Positions 15,648 to 23,250 of a stretch of DNA of 64,000 nt are shown here, piece by piece. The notes below the pieces were generated by a model. The model did not search any database and was not told the DNA's origin. It was given only the letters and a program-made list of their open reading frames with translations. Numbering within the stretch: position 1 is the stretch's first letter; each line of letters begins with the position of its first letter. The stretch is from Streptomyces maremycinicus (GTDB taxonomy: Bacteria > Actinomycetota > Actinomycetes > Streptomycetales > Streptomycetaceae): the NCBI RefSeq assembly GCF_001184025.1, contig NZ_BBYG01000020.1, positions 1-64,000 of the forward strand, in the 5' to 3' direction. A program made the position numbers and the translations under genes.

Positions 15648-16727
15648 TCAGGCGCAGCAGTCCGCCTCGAGCCCGGTCAGTCCGCTCGGCAGCTGCTCCC
15701 CGCCGAACACGGCGCAGGTGGCCTCGTGGCCGCCGAGAGCCGCCACGGCGAGCAGCAGCGACCCCGCGGTCCAGGTGGTCAGCTCCTGGGGCCAGATCGC
15801 CTCGTCCTCGAACACGAACCCCGTCCAGTACAGGCCCGACTCCGCGTCGCGCAGATGCTGGATCGACTGAAGGATCTCCAGCGCCCGGTCGGACTCGCCC
15901 ACCACCCACAGGGCCAGGGCGAGTTCGGCCGATTCGCCGCCCGTCACCCACGGGTTGGGGACGACACAGCGCACGCCGAGACCCGGGACCACGAACCGCT
16001 CCCAGTCGGCCTCGATCCGGGACTTGGCCTCCGCGCCGGTCAGCGCGCCGCCCAGCACCGGGTAGTACCAGTCCATCGAGTAGCGGCCCTTGTCGAGGAA
16101 CCGCTCGGGGTGCCGCCGGATCGCGTGCCGCAGCGCGCCCACCGCCAACTCCCAGTCGGGCTGCGGCTCTTCGCGCTGTTCCGCGATGGCCAGCGCGCAG
16201 CGCAGCGCGTGGTGGACGGAGGAGGAGCCGGTGAGCAGCGCGTCGGCGGTCGGGGTGCCGTCGTCCTCGCGGCGCCAGCCGATCTGGCCGCCGGGCTGCT
16301 GGAGCCGCAGCACGTACTCGACGGCCGCGTAGACGGCCGGCCACATGCGGTCCAGGAAGGTGTCGTCACCGGTGGACAGGTAGTGGTGCCAGACGCCCAC
16401 GGCTATGTAGGCGACGAAGTTCGTCTCGCGCCCGCGGTCGGTGACGTCGTCGAAGGCGCCGTCCGCGTAGGCCGCGAACCAGGAACCGTCGTCGTTCTGG
16501 TGCCGGGCCAGCCAGGTGTACGCCCGCTCGGCGGCCTCGTGTTCACCCGCCGCGTCCAGCGCCATCGCCGCCTCGGTGTGGTCCCACGGGTCGAGGTGGT
16601 GGCCACGGAACCACGGGATCGCGCCGTCCTCACGCTGCACGGCGAGGATGCCGGCGACGGTCGCGGCGGCCTGCTCGGCGGTGAGGACCCCGGGCAGGAC
16701 GAGGTGTTCTGTCCGGGGGGTCGTCAC
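15648..16727 (-). CDS. Alpha-toroid (prenyltransferase/glycoside hydrolase-like) protein
   Basis: 359 residues built of repeated helix pairs such as WLARHQNDDGSW and LALWVVGESDRALEILQSIQHL, the pattern of (alpha/alpha)6 toroids. Such proteins are usually annotated as prenyltransferase/squalene-cyclase-like, but acidic-aromatic signatures (DWYYPVLGG, YWTGFVFEDEAIWPQ) also fit an (alpha/alpha)6 glycoside hydrolase. No signal peptide. GTG 16727 overlaps the methyltransferase stop in GTGA, so it is the last gene of a coupled three-gene operon. Function unknown; action on a glycan or glycolipid made by the partner enzymes is inferred. Confidence 0.82.
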   Translation of the reverse strand: MTTPRTEHLVLPGVLTAEQAAATVAGILAVQREDGAIPWFRGHHLDPWDHTEAAMALDAAGEHEAAERAYTWLARHQNDDGSWFAAYADGAFDDVTDRGRETNFVAYIAVGVWHHYLSTGDDTFLDRMWPAVYAAVEYVLRLQQPGGQIGWRREDDGTPTADALLTGSSSVHHALRCALAIAEQREEPQPDWELAVGALRHAIRRHPERFLDKGRYSMDWYYPVLGGALTGAEAKSRIEADWERFVVPGLGVRCVVPNPWVTGGESAELALALWVVGESDRALEILQSIQHLRDAESGLYWTGFVFEDEAIWPQELTTWTAGSLLLAVAALGGHEATCAVFGGEQLPSGLTGLEADCCA

Positions 16728-17560
16728 TTGGCGCCCGCCCCGGTCTTCTGGGTCTTCTGGTTCGTGTCGTTCTTCTGGGTCTTGTCGCTCTTCCGGGCCT
16801 GCCCGGCGGCCTGCGCGGTCCGCTCGGTCTGCTCGGCAAGTCGCGGCAGGTGCGGCTTGGTCGCGTACGCCACGAAGCTCTTGCCGATGAGCGGGTTCAG
16901 CGCCTGCTCGGCGACCCGGGTGGCCAGGGGCTTCTTCATGATGTCCCAGACCAGCAGCTTGTGGTACGCCCGCACCGGCAGCGCCTTGTCGTTGTCGACG
17001 CCGAAGGCGCACTTCAGCCACCAGTACGGCGAGTGCAGCGCGTGGGCGTGGTGGGTGCCGTACGGCCTCAGGCCCGCCTCGCGGATCTTCGTCAGCAGCT
17101 CGTCCGCCCGGTAGATGCGGATGTGGCCGCCCTCGACCTCGTGGTAGGCGTCGGAGAGGGTCCAGCAGACCTTCTCGGGGCCGTAGCGCGGGACGGTGAT
17201 GGCGATGCGGCCGCCCGGCTTGAGCACCCGCACCATCTCAGCGAGGACGCCCTTGTCGTCCGGGATGTGCTCCATGACCTCGGAGATGATCACGACGTCG
17301 AAGGACTCGTCCGGGAAGGGCAGGGCGAGGGCGTCGCCCTCCATGGCCGTCGCGGTCGCGCCCTCGGGGGCCTCGCCGGCCTCCTTCATCGCCGCGAACC
17401 ACTTGGCGACCTCGCGGATCTCCTCGGCGTTCTGGTCGAGGGCCACGACCTGCGCGCCGCGCCGGTAGCACTCGAAGGCGTGCCGCCCGGCACCGCAGCC
17501 CAGGTCCAGGACTCGGTCGCCCGGGGCGAGCGGGAACCGGGAGAAGTCGACGGTCAGCAC
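16724..17560 (-). CDS. Class I SAM-dependent methyltransferase (Methyltransf_11)
   Basis: 278 residues. Motif I VLDLGCGAGRHAFEC (about 18-32), an acidic strand end (VVALDQN), and motif IV DVVIISEVMEHI (about 84-95) are clear. The C-terminal 40 residues are a charged Lys/Gln/Thr-rich tail with no evident fold. The ATG overlaps the glycosyltransferase stop by seven bases and the stop overlaps the next start. Methylation of a sugar or lipid product of the operon is the likely role. Confidence 0.87.
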   Translation of the reverse strand: MLTVDFSRFPLAPGDRVLDLGCGAGRHAFECYRRGAQVVALDQNAEEIREVAKWFAAMKEAGEAPEGATATAMEGDALALPFPDESFDVVIISEVMEHIPDDKGVLAEMVRVLKPGGRIAITVPRYGPEKVCWTLSDAYHEVEGGHIRIYRADELLTKIREAGLRPYGTHHAHALHSPYWWLKCAFGVDNDKALPVRAYHKLLVWDIMKKPLATRVAEQALNPLIGKSFVAYATKPHLPRLAEQTERTAQAAGQARKSDKTQKNDTNQKTQKTGAGAK

Positions 17561-18990
17561 GTGGCCCTGCTTTCGCGATCGGATGCGTCGGATACGGCGT
17601 CGATGTCGGCACCGGCACCGGCACCGACGACCTCGACGGCTGCGGGGGCGGCGGGAGCCGCGGAAGCCTCGGCGACCCGGGGGCGACCGCCGTCGGCTAT
17701 CGCCTCGCGGTACCGGGCGACGGTCCCCTCGGCGGCCCGCGCCCAGGTGAACCGCTCCAGCACCCGTTGCCGTCCGGCCGCGCCGAGCCGGGCCCTCAGC
17801 TCCGGGTCGCCCAGCAGCCGGCCGAGACCCGTGGCCAGCGCGCCGGAGTCGCCCGGCGGCACGGCAAGGCAGGTCTCGCCGTCGCGCCCGGCGACCTCGG
17901 GGATCGCCCCGCCGGTCGTGGCGAGCAGCGGGGTGGCGGTGGCCATGGCCTCGGCGGCCGGCAGGGAGAAGCCCTCGTACAGCGACGGCACGCAGGCGAC
18001 CTCCGCCGAGCGGACCAGGTCGACCAGTTCGGCGTCGGAGATGCCCTTGACGAACTCGACGGCGCCTTCGAGGCCGTAGCGCTCGATCGCCTGGGCGACC
18101 GGCCCCTCCTGCGGGCGCTTGCCGACGACGACGAGATGGGCGTGCGGGTGCTCGGTGCGCACCTTGGCCAGCGCCTCGACGAGGAAGACCAGGCCCTTGA
18201 GCGGGACGTCCGCGCTGGACGTCGTCACGATCCGGCCCGGCACGACGGCCACGGTGGGGTCCGGCGAGAACAGGTCGGTGTCGGCGCCGATGTGGACGAC
18301 GTGGATGCGGTCGTCGCGGACGCCGAGATGGTCGACGATCTCCTGGCGGGAGGTGCCGGAGACGGTGAGCACGGACGGCAGCCGGCGCGCGACCCGCTTC
18401 TGCATCCGGGTGAACGCGTACCAGCGGCGCACGGACCAGCGGCGGCGCCGTCCCTCGGCGGCGTCCAGCTCCAACTGCCGGTCGACGGTGATGGGGTGGT
18501 GGATGGTGGTGACCAGCGGTGCGCCGATGTCCCCCAGCAGCCCGTATCCCAGGGTCTGGTTGTCGTGCACGATGTCGAACTCACCGCTGCGCGCGCGCAG
18601 ATGGCGGCGGGCCCGCAGCGAGAACGTCAGCGGCTCGGGGAAGCCGCCGGTCCACATCGTGGCGACCTCGAGGGCGTCGACCCAGTCGCGGTACTCGCCG
18701 CGCTTCGGGGTCCGGAAGGGATCCGGCTGACGGTAGAGGTCGAGGCTGGGCAGCTCGGTGAGGGAGAGGCGGTCGTCGTGGCCCGGGTCCAGCACCGGAT
18801 AGGGCTGGGAACCGATCACCTCGACGCGGTGTCCGAGTCGGACGAGCTCACGCGAGAGATGCCGTACGTAGACGCCCTGACCCCCGCAGAACGGGTTCCC
18901 CTTATAGGTGAGGAGCGCGATGGTGAGCGGTCGCCCTCCGTCGGCGGCGAGGTCGTGCCGGGGCCCTGCCTTACTGGCCTCAGCGGTCAC
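17554..18990 (-). CDS. GT4-family glycosyltransferase
   Basis: 478 residues. The GT-B fold is shown by the N-terminal Gly-rich loop (LLTYKGNPFCGGQGVYVRHL, about 27-46) and the C-terminal nucleotide-sugar motif EGFSLPAAEAMATATPLLAT with its Glu-x7-Glu pair. It is retaining and cytoplasmic, moving a sugar from a nucleotide donor to a lipid or glycan acceptor. It starts with GTG at 18990 and is coupled to the methyltransferase. The divergent neighbour is kstR; the shared 200-bp region has a KstR box, so this operon could also answer to KstR. Confidence 0.9.
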   Translation of the reverse strand: MTAEASKAGPRHDLAADGGRPLTIALLTYKGNPFCGGQGVYVRHLSRELVRLGHRVEVIGSQPYPVLDPGHDDRLSLTELPSLDLYRQPDPFRTPKRGEYRDWVDALEVATMWTGGFPEPLTFSLRARRHLRARSGEFDIVHDNQTLGYGLLGDIGAPLVTTIHHPITVDRQLELDAAEGRRRRWSVRRWYAFTRMQKRVARRLPSVLTVSGTSRQEIVDHLGVRDDRIHVVHIGADTDLFSPDPTVAVVPGRIVTTSSADVPLKGLVFLVEALAKVRTEHPHAHLVVVGKRPQEGPVAQAIERYGLEGAVEFVKGISDAELVDLVRSAEVACVPSLYEGFSLPAAEAMATATPLLATTGGAIPEVAGRDGETCLAVPPGDSGALATGLGRLLGDPELRARLGAAGRQRVLERFTWARAAEGTVARYREAIADGGRPRVAEASAAPAAPAAVEVVGAGAGADIDAVSDASDRESRATC

Positions 18991-19044
18991 TCCGGGCCCC
19001 CTTCTGCCTGCATTGTCCCGCGAGACTACGACGGGACGCTAATC

Positions 19045-19058
19045 TAGAACAAGTTTCA
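19045..19058. promoter_or_regulatory. KstR-type operator between GT4 and kstR
   Basis: TAGAACAAGTTTCA matches TnnAACnnGTTnnA at all fixed positions. It is 142 bp before the kstR ATG and 55 bp from the GT4 start, so it could serve autoregulation, the GT4 operon, or both. Confidence 0.75.
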
Positions 19059-19199
19059 GACTTGATCGTTCGGGAGGCTCTGAATCTACCGGCAGGTAGG
19101 AGAGCTGTGAGCAGTGGATCAGGTGATTCACGCCACGGCCGACCACCCCGTCGAGCTGTGTGCCCACTGAGCCTCACCGACTGTCACGGAACGGGACCC

Positions 19200-19823
19200 A
19201 TGTCTGCGGAAGCCAGCCCCCAGCGCCCTGCGCACTCCCCGCTCACCGAGCGGCAGGAGGCGCGCCGCCGCCGCATCCTGCACGCGAGCGCGCAGTTGGC
19301 CAGCCGGGGCGGTTTCGACGCGGTGCAGATGCGGGAGGTCGCGGAGTCCTCGCAGGTCGCGCTCGGCACGCTCTACCGCTACTTCCCCTCCAAGGTTCAC
19401 CTGCTGGTCGCGACGATGCAGGACCAGCTGGAGCACATGCACGGCACGCTCAGGAAGAAGCCCCCGACGGGCGAGCGGGCGGCGGAGCGCGTCGCGGAGA
19501 CCCTGATGCGCGCCTTCCGCGCCCTCCAGCGCGAGCCGCACCTGGCGGACGCGATGGTCCGCGCGCTGACCTTCGCCGACCGCAGCGTCTCGCCGGAGGT
19601 CGACCAGGTCTCCCGTCAGACGACGGCGATCATCCTCGACTCGATGGGTCTGACCGATCCGACCCCCGAGCAGCTCTCGGCGGTCCGCGTCATCGAGCAC
19701 ACCTGGCACTCGGCGCTCATCACCTGGCTGTCGGGGCGCGCCTCCATCGCCCAGGTACGGATCGACATCGAGACGGTGTGCCGCCTGATCGACGTGACGG
19801 ACCCCCACGCCTCCGACGACTGA
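19200..19823 (+). CDS. kstR: KstR-family TetR repressor of steroid catabolism
   Basis: 207 residues. The DNA-binding domain contains RRRRILHASAQLASRGGFDA followed by VQMREVAESSQVALGTLYRYF; the arrangement and the C-terminal domain (RVIEHTWHSALITWLSGRAS) resemble mycobacterial KstR (Rv3574). KstR represses cholesterol catabolic genes and is released by steroid-CoA intermediates. ATG 19200 is taken as the first Met before the conserved region; upstream codons are not TetR-like. A KstR box precedes the gene, and three more lie before MaoC, ALDH/MBL and cyp125/fadA5, which strongly supports the assignment. Confidence 0.82.
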   Translation: MSAEASPQRPAHSPLTERQEARRRRILHASAQLASRGGFDAVQMREVAESSQVALGTLYRYFPSKVHLLVATMQDQLEHMHGTLRKKPPTGERAAERVAETLMRAFRALQREPHLADAMVRALTFADRSVSPEVDQVSRQTTAIILDSMGLTDPTPEQLSAVRVIEHTWHSALITWLSGRASIAQVRIDIETVCRLIDVTDPHASDD

Positions 19824-20124
19824 GCGCGGGACCGGGACACGTCAGGGGGCGCGGACCGGGGGCGAGGTCCCGGGGGGGCGCGGTCCCGGGGGGCGAGGTC
19901 CCGGGACACGACGGGACCTACGAGACGACGAGGGTTCTTTCAGGTCCTGTCCCGCGACCTTCGGATCCCTCGGTCCGTCCGTCGACGTCGGCCCCGGCGG
20001 ATGCCTTCGCGTCTCGCAGAAGTCGGCTACTCCGGTCGAACCCCCTCATTCGCCTCGTAGGCCACTACCAGGATAAAACGTCATAAACCTGACGCAATAC
20101 CCTCTGGAGATTTTTCCCTCACCC
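19824..20124. other. Intergenic region between kstR and ferredoxin genes (convergent)
   Basis: 301 bp without a gene. The first 100 bp are GC-rich imperfect repeats of gaggtcccgggg that could fold into several hairpins. The last 70 bp (from about 20050) are noticeably AT-richer and end in a T5 run (20110-20116). This is the shared 3' region of convergent genes; no other element was recognised. Confidence 0.5.
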
Positions 20125-20406
20125 CTACTCCTCCGGCGGGAAGACCGCCTCCCCGCTGCCGGACAGCGTGATCATGATCGCCTCCACCGGGCAGCTCTCC
20201 GCCGCCGCCAGGACCGGCTCGTTGGCGTCCGGGTCCGGGTCGACCGGATGGGACTGACGCGCGGTGTCGAGCCGGAAGCCGTCCGGCGCGTGGTGGACGC
20301 ACTGGGCGGAGCCGATGCACAGGGACCGGTCCACCTCGACGTGCCACCGGTCCCCCGCCCCCGCGCCCTCCCGCGCCTGCGCGAGCGGTACCTCCACCCG
20401 GCTCAC
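20125..20406 (-). CDS. [3Fe-4S]-type ferredoxin
   Basis: 93 residues from GTG 20406, which overlaps the ALDH stop in GTGA; an ATG at 20415 is an alternative. The cluster ligands follow the C-x5-C ... C-P pattern: CIGSAQC near residue 29, then ESCPVEAI near residue 70, typical of the small 3Fe-4S ferredoxins that feed cytochromes P450. With a CYP125-like gene in the same proposed regulon, it is a plausible electron donor for it (inference). It is coupled to the aldehyde dehydrogenase. Confidence 0.88.
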   Translation of the reverse strand: MSRVEVPLAQAREGAGAGDRWHVEVDRSLCIGSAQCVHHAPDGFRLDTARQSHPVDPDPDANEPVLAAAESCPVEAIMITLSGSGEAVFPPEE

Positions 20407-21860
20407 CCCTCCCATCCCGCCGGCAGATGGATCATCTTGTGCTCGAGGTACTCGCCGAAGCCCTCGGGCCCGAACTCCCGCCCCAGCCCCGAGTTCTTGT
20501 AGCCGCCGAACGGGCCGAGCATGTCGAGGCTGAAGGTGTTCACCGAGTACGTCCCGGTACGGACCTGCCGGGCGACCTCGACGCCGTGCCCGACGTCGGC
20601 CGTCCACACGCTGCCGCTGAGCCCGTAGTCGGAGTCGTTCGCGATCCGCAGCGCCTCGGACTCGTCGCCGTAGGGCAGCAGGCAGATCACCGGCCCGAAG
20701 ATCTCCTCGCGGGCGATCCGCATGGAGTTGTCCACGTCGCCGAACAGGGTCGGCTCCACGTACCAGCCGCGGTCCAGACCCGCCGGGCGCCCGCCGCCCG
20801 TGAGGATCTTCGCGCCCTCCTCCTGCCCGATCCGGATGTAGTCGAGGTTCCGGCGCTGCTGCCGCTGCGCCACCAGCGGGCCGACCTGGGTGGCCGGGTC
20901 CAGCGGGTCGCCGACGACCAGCGCGGCCGCCGCGGCGGCGAAGGCGTCCGCGAACTCGTCGTAGCGCGAGCGCGGCAGGAGGATGCGGGTCTGGGCCACA
21001 CAGGCCTGCCCGTTGTTCATCCAGGCGGCCGAGACGATCCCGGGGACGGCCGTGGCGAGGTCCGCGTCCGGCAGGACGACCGCCGCCGACTTGCCGCCGA
21101 GCTCCAGGGTCACGCGCGTCAGGTTCCTGGACGCCACCTCCATGACCCGCTTGCCGGCCGCGACCGAGCCGGTGAACGACACCTTGTCGACGCCCGGATG
21201 CCCGACCAGGTACTCGCTCACCTCGCGGTCCGCCGGCAGGATCGACAGCACGCCCTCCGGCAGCCCTGCCTCCCGCGCGATCTCGGCGAGCAGATACGCG
21301 TCCAGCGGCGACTCGGGCGACGGCTTCAGCACCACCGTGCAGCCGGTGAGCAGCGCGGGCGCGAGCTTGGCGGCGGCGACGAACTGCGGGACGTTCCAGG
21401 GGACGACGGCCGCGACGACCCCCACGGGCTCCCGCCGCACGAGGATCTTCCCGAGCACGCCGTCGCGCCGCTCCTCGAAGGCGAAGCCGCGCGCGACGGT
21501 GATCGCCGCGTCCCACACCATCATCGCCCCGAGGGCCTGCGCGAGGACGCTCCAGGAGTACGGGGAGCCGTTCTCGGAGGAGATCACCCGGGCGATCTCC
21601 TCGTGGCGCAGCGCGATGCCGTCCTTGATACGGGTGACGACGGCGATCCGCTCGTCCAGCGACAACCGCGGCCAGGGCCCCTCGTCGAAGGCCCGCCGCG
21701 CCGCCGCGACCGCCCGGTCGACATCACCGGCCGACGCGTGCGGCACCCGCCCGATGACCTCCTCGCTGTGCGGCGAGACCACCTCGATGACGTCCTTACC
21801 CAGGGGGTCGGTCAGTTCCCCGCCGATGAACAGCTGTCCGTGTTCCACGAGCTCGGCCAT
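20403..21860 (-). CDS. NAD(P)-dependent aldehyde dehydrogenase
   Basis: 485 residues, full family length. Landmarks are VVPWNVPQ (cofactor/substrate region), FTGSVAAGK (NAD loop), VTLELGGKS with the general-base Glu, and GQACVAQTR with the nucleophilic Cys. It oxidises an aldehyde to the acid. ATG 21860 is favoured over GTG 21866 because AAGG lies at better spacing. The first gene of the ALDH-ferredoxin unit, it sits behind a KstR-like box. Oxidation of a steroid or alkyl side-chain aldehyde made by the P450 and the alcohol dehydrogenase is inferred. Confidence 0.9.
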   Translation of the reverse strand: MAELVEHGQLFIGGELTDPLGKDVIEVVSPHSEEVIGRVPHASAGDVDRAVAAARRAFDEGPWPRLSLDERIAVVTRIKDGIALRHEEIARVISSENGSPYSWSVLAQALGAMMVWDAAITVARGFAFEERRDGVLGKILVRREPVGVVAAVVPWNVPQFVAAAKLAPALLTGCTVVLKPSPESPLDAYLLAEIAREAGLPEGVLSILPADREVSEYLVGHPGVDKVSFTGSVAAGKRVMEVASRNLTRVTLELGGKSAAVVLPDADLATAVPGIVSAAWMNNGQACVAQTRILLPRSRYDEFADAFAAAAAALVVGDPLDPATQVGPLVAQRQQRRNLDYIRIGQEEGAKILTGGGRPAGLDRGWYVEPTLFGDVDNSMRIAREEIFGPVICLLPYGDESEALRIANDSDYGLSGSVWTADVGHGVEVARQVRTGTYSVNTFSLDMLGPFGGYKNSGLGREFGPEGFGEYLEHKMIHLPAGWEG

Positions 21861-21898
21861 GGCCACTGCCTTCGTCTACGTTTCTGACGGTGTTTCAG

Positions 21899-21924
21899 GA
21901 ACTGATACCAGTTCTAGTTATAGT
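21899..21924. promoter_or_regulatory. KstR-like operator and -10 element between ALDH and MBL genes
   Basis: TGATACCAGTTCTA (21903-21916) fits TnnAACnnGTTnnA with one mismatch. It is embedded in an inverted repeat GAACTG-n4-CAGTTC (21899-21914). TATAGT (21919-21924) is a good -10 element for the plus-strand MBL gene, so the operator would cover its spacer. Confidence 0.65.
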
Positions 21925-21951
21925 GGGCAATGGCCGTGTGACGGAGGGCAG

Positions 21952-23001
21952 ATGAAGAGCAGTCAGGGCGAACCCACCACGTACGACCACGGCGGCGGTG
22001 TCCGGTCGCTCCGGGTGCCCATCCCGGACAATCCGTTGGGGCACACCCTGGTGTACGTCGTCGACACCGACCGGGGGCCGGTCCTGATCGACACCGGCTG
22101 GGACGACCCGGCGTCCTGGGAGGCGCTGACCGCGGGGCTGGCCGCGTGCGGCACCTCCGTCGCCGAGCTGCGCGGAGTCGTGATCACCCACCACCACCCC
22201 GACCACCACGGCCTGTCCGGCCGGGTGCGGGAGGCCTCCAGGGCGTGGGTGGCGATGCACGCGGCGGACACCTCGATCGTGCGGCGGACCCGCGAGACGC
22301 GCCCCGACCGCTGGTACACGTACATGGCGGCGAAGCTCACCGCCGCCGGCGCCCCGGAGGAGCACATCGCCCCGCTGCGGACGCCGCCCGCCCGGCGGCG
22401 GCCCTTCCCCGGGCCGGCGCCCGCCCTCCCAGACCGCGAGATCGTCCCCGGCGAGTTCCTCGACCTCCCCGGCCGCCGCCTGCGCGCGATCTGGACGCCG
22501 GGCCACACCCCCGGCCATGTCTGCCTCCACCTGGAGGAGGAGCATCCCTCGCAACTCCCCGGCCAAGGGCGGCTGTTCTCCGGCGACCACCTGCTGCCGG
22601 AGATCACCCCGCACATCGGCCTGTACGAGGACCCCGACGACGCCACCGTCACCGACCCCCTCGGCGACTACCTCGACTCGCTCGAACGCGTCGGCCGGCT
22701 CGCCCCCGCGGAGATCCTCCCGGCCCACCAGTACGCCTTCACCGACGCGCCCTTCCGGGTACGGGAGTTGCTCACCCACCACGAGGACCGTCTCACCGGC
22801 CTGCTCGCCCTCCTCGCCGCCCCCCTCACCCCCTGGCAGCTCGCGGAACGCATGGAGTGGAACCGCCCCTGGCCGCAGATCCCCTACGGCTCACGGAACA
22901 TCGCGGTGTCGGAGGCCGAGGCGCATCTGCGGCGACTGGTGAAGCAGGGACGCGCGGAGGCGGTGACCGGGAGCGACCCGGTGACGTACGTGGCGGTGTG
23001 A
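21952..23001 (+). CDS. MBL-fold metallohydrolase
   Basis: 349 residues. The metal motif THHHPDHHG (79-87) and downstream ligands (TPGHTPGH, FSGDHLLPE) identify a metallo-beta-lactamase-fold hydrolase. The C-terminal winged-helix-like extension (LTPWQLAERMEW ... LRRLVKQGRAEAV) is typical of the LACTB2/glyoxalase-II-like branch. The start is the ATG with GGAGGG four bases upstream. It is divergent from ALDH-ferredoxin over a shared KstR-like box, suggesting a hydrolase, perhaps a thioesterase, in the same pathway. Confidence 0.88.
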   Translation: MKSSQGEPTTYDHGGGVRSLRVPIPDNPLGHTLVYVVDTDRGPVLIDTGWDDPASWEALTAGLAACGTSVAELRGVVITHHHPDHHGLSGRVREASRAWVAMHAADTSIVRRTRETRPDRWYTYMAAKLTAAGAPEEHIAPLRTPPARRRPFPGPAPALPDREIVPGEFLDLPGRRLRAIWTPGHTPGHVCLHLEEEHPSQLPGQGRLFSGDHLLPEITPHIGLYEDPDDATVTDPLGDYLDSLERVGRLAPAEILPAHQYAFTDAPFRVRELLTHHEDRLTGLLALLAAPLTPWQLAERMEWNRPWPQIPYGSRNIAVSEAEAHLRRLVKQGRAEAVTGSDPVTYVAV

Positions 23002-23149
23002 ATCGCTCGCGGCGGCCGACACCGTCGGTACCAATGCCCTTGGCACCATCACCCTCATGGTTCCCTCTCCCGCCGGATACCGGTGGTCCCGGTGATCTCG
23101 GTGGGTCCGGCGAATCCGCGTAGGCTGCTGATCCGATCCGATCGTCGGA

Positions 23150-23250
23150 CCACGGGGTCGATCGATCGCGGGGTCGATGGATCACGGGGTCGATGGATCA
23201 CGGGTCAGGGGATCAGGGGGATCCAGGGGGATTCAGGGGGATGAGAGCCG
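23150..23250. repeat. Direct repeats upstream of the protein kinase gene
   Basis: The block ggggtcgatggatcac occurs twice with further partial copies (about 23155-23205), followed by imperfect aggggatc/aggggga repeats up to the start codon. They occupy the promoter/leader region; no consensus promoter was identified. Confidence 0.5.
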
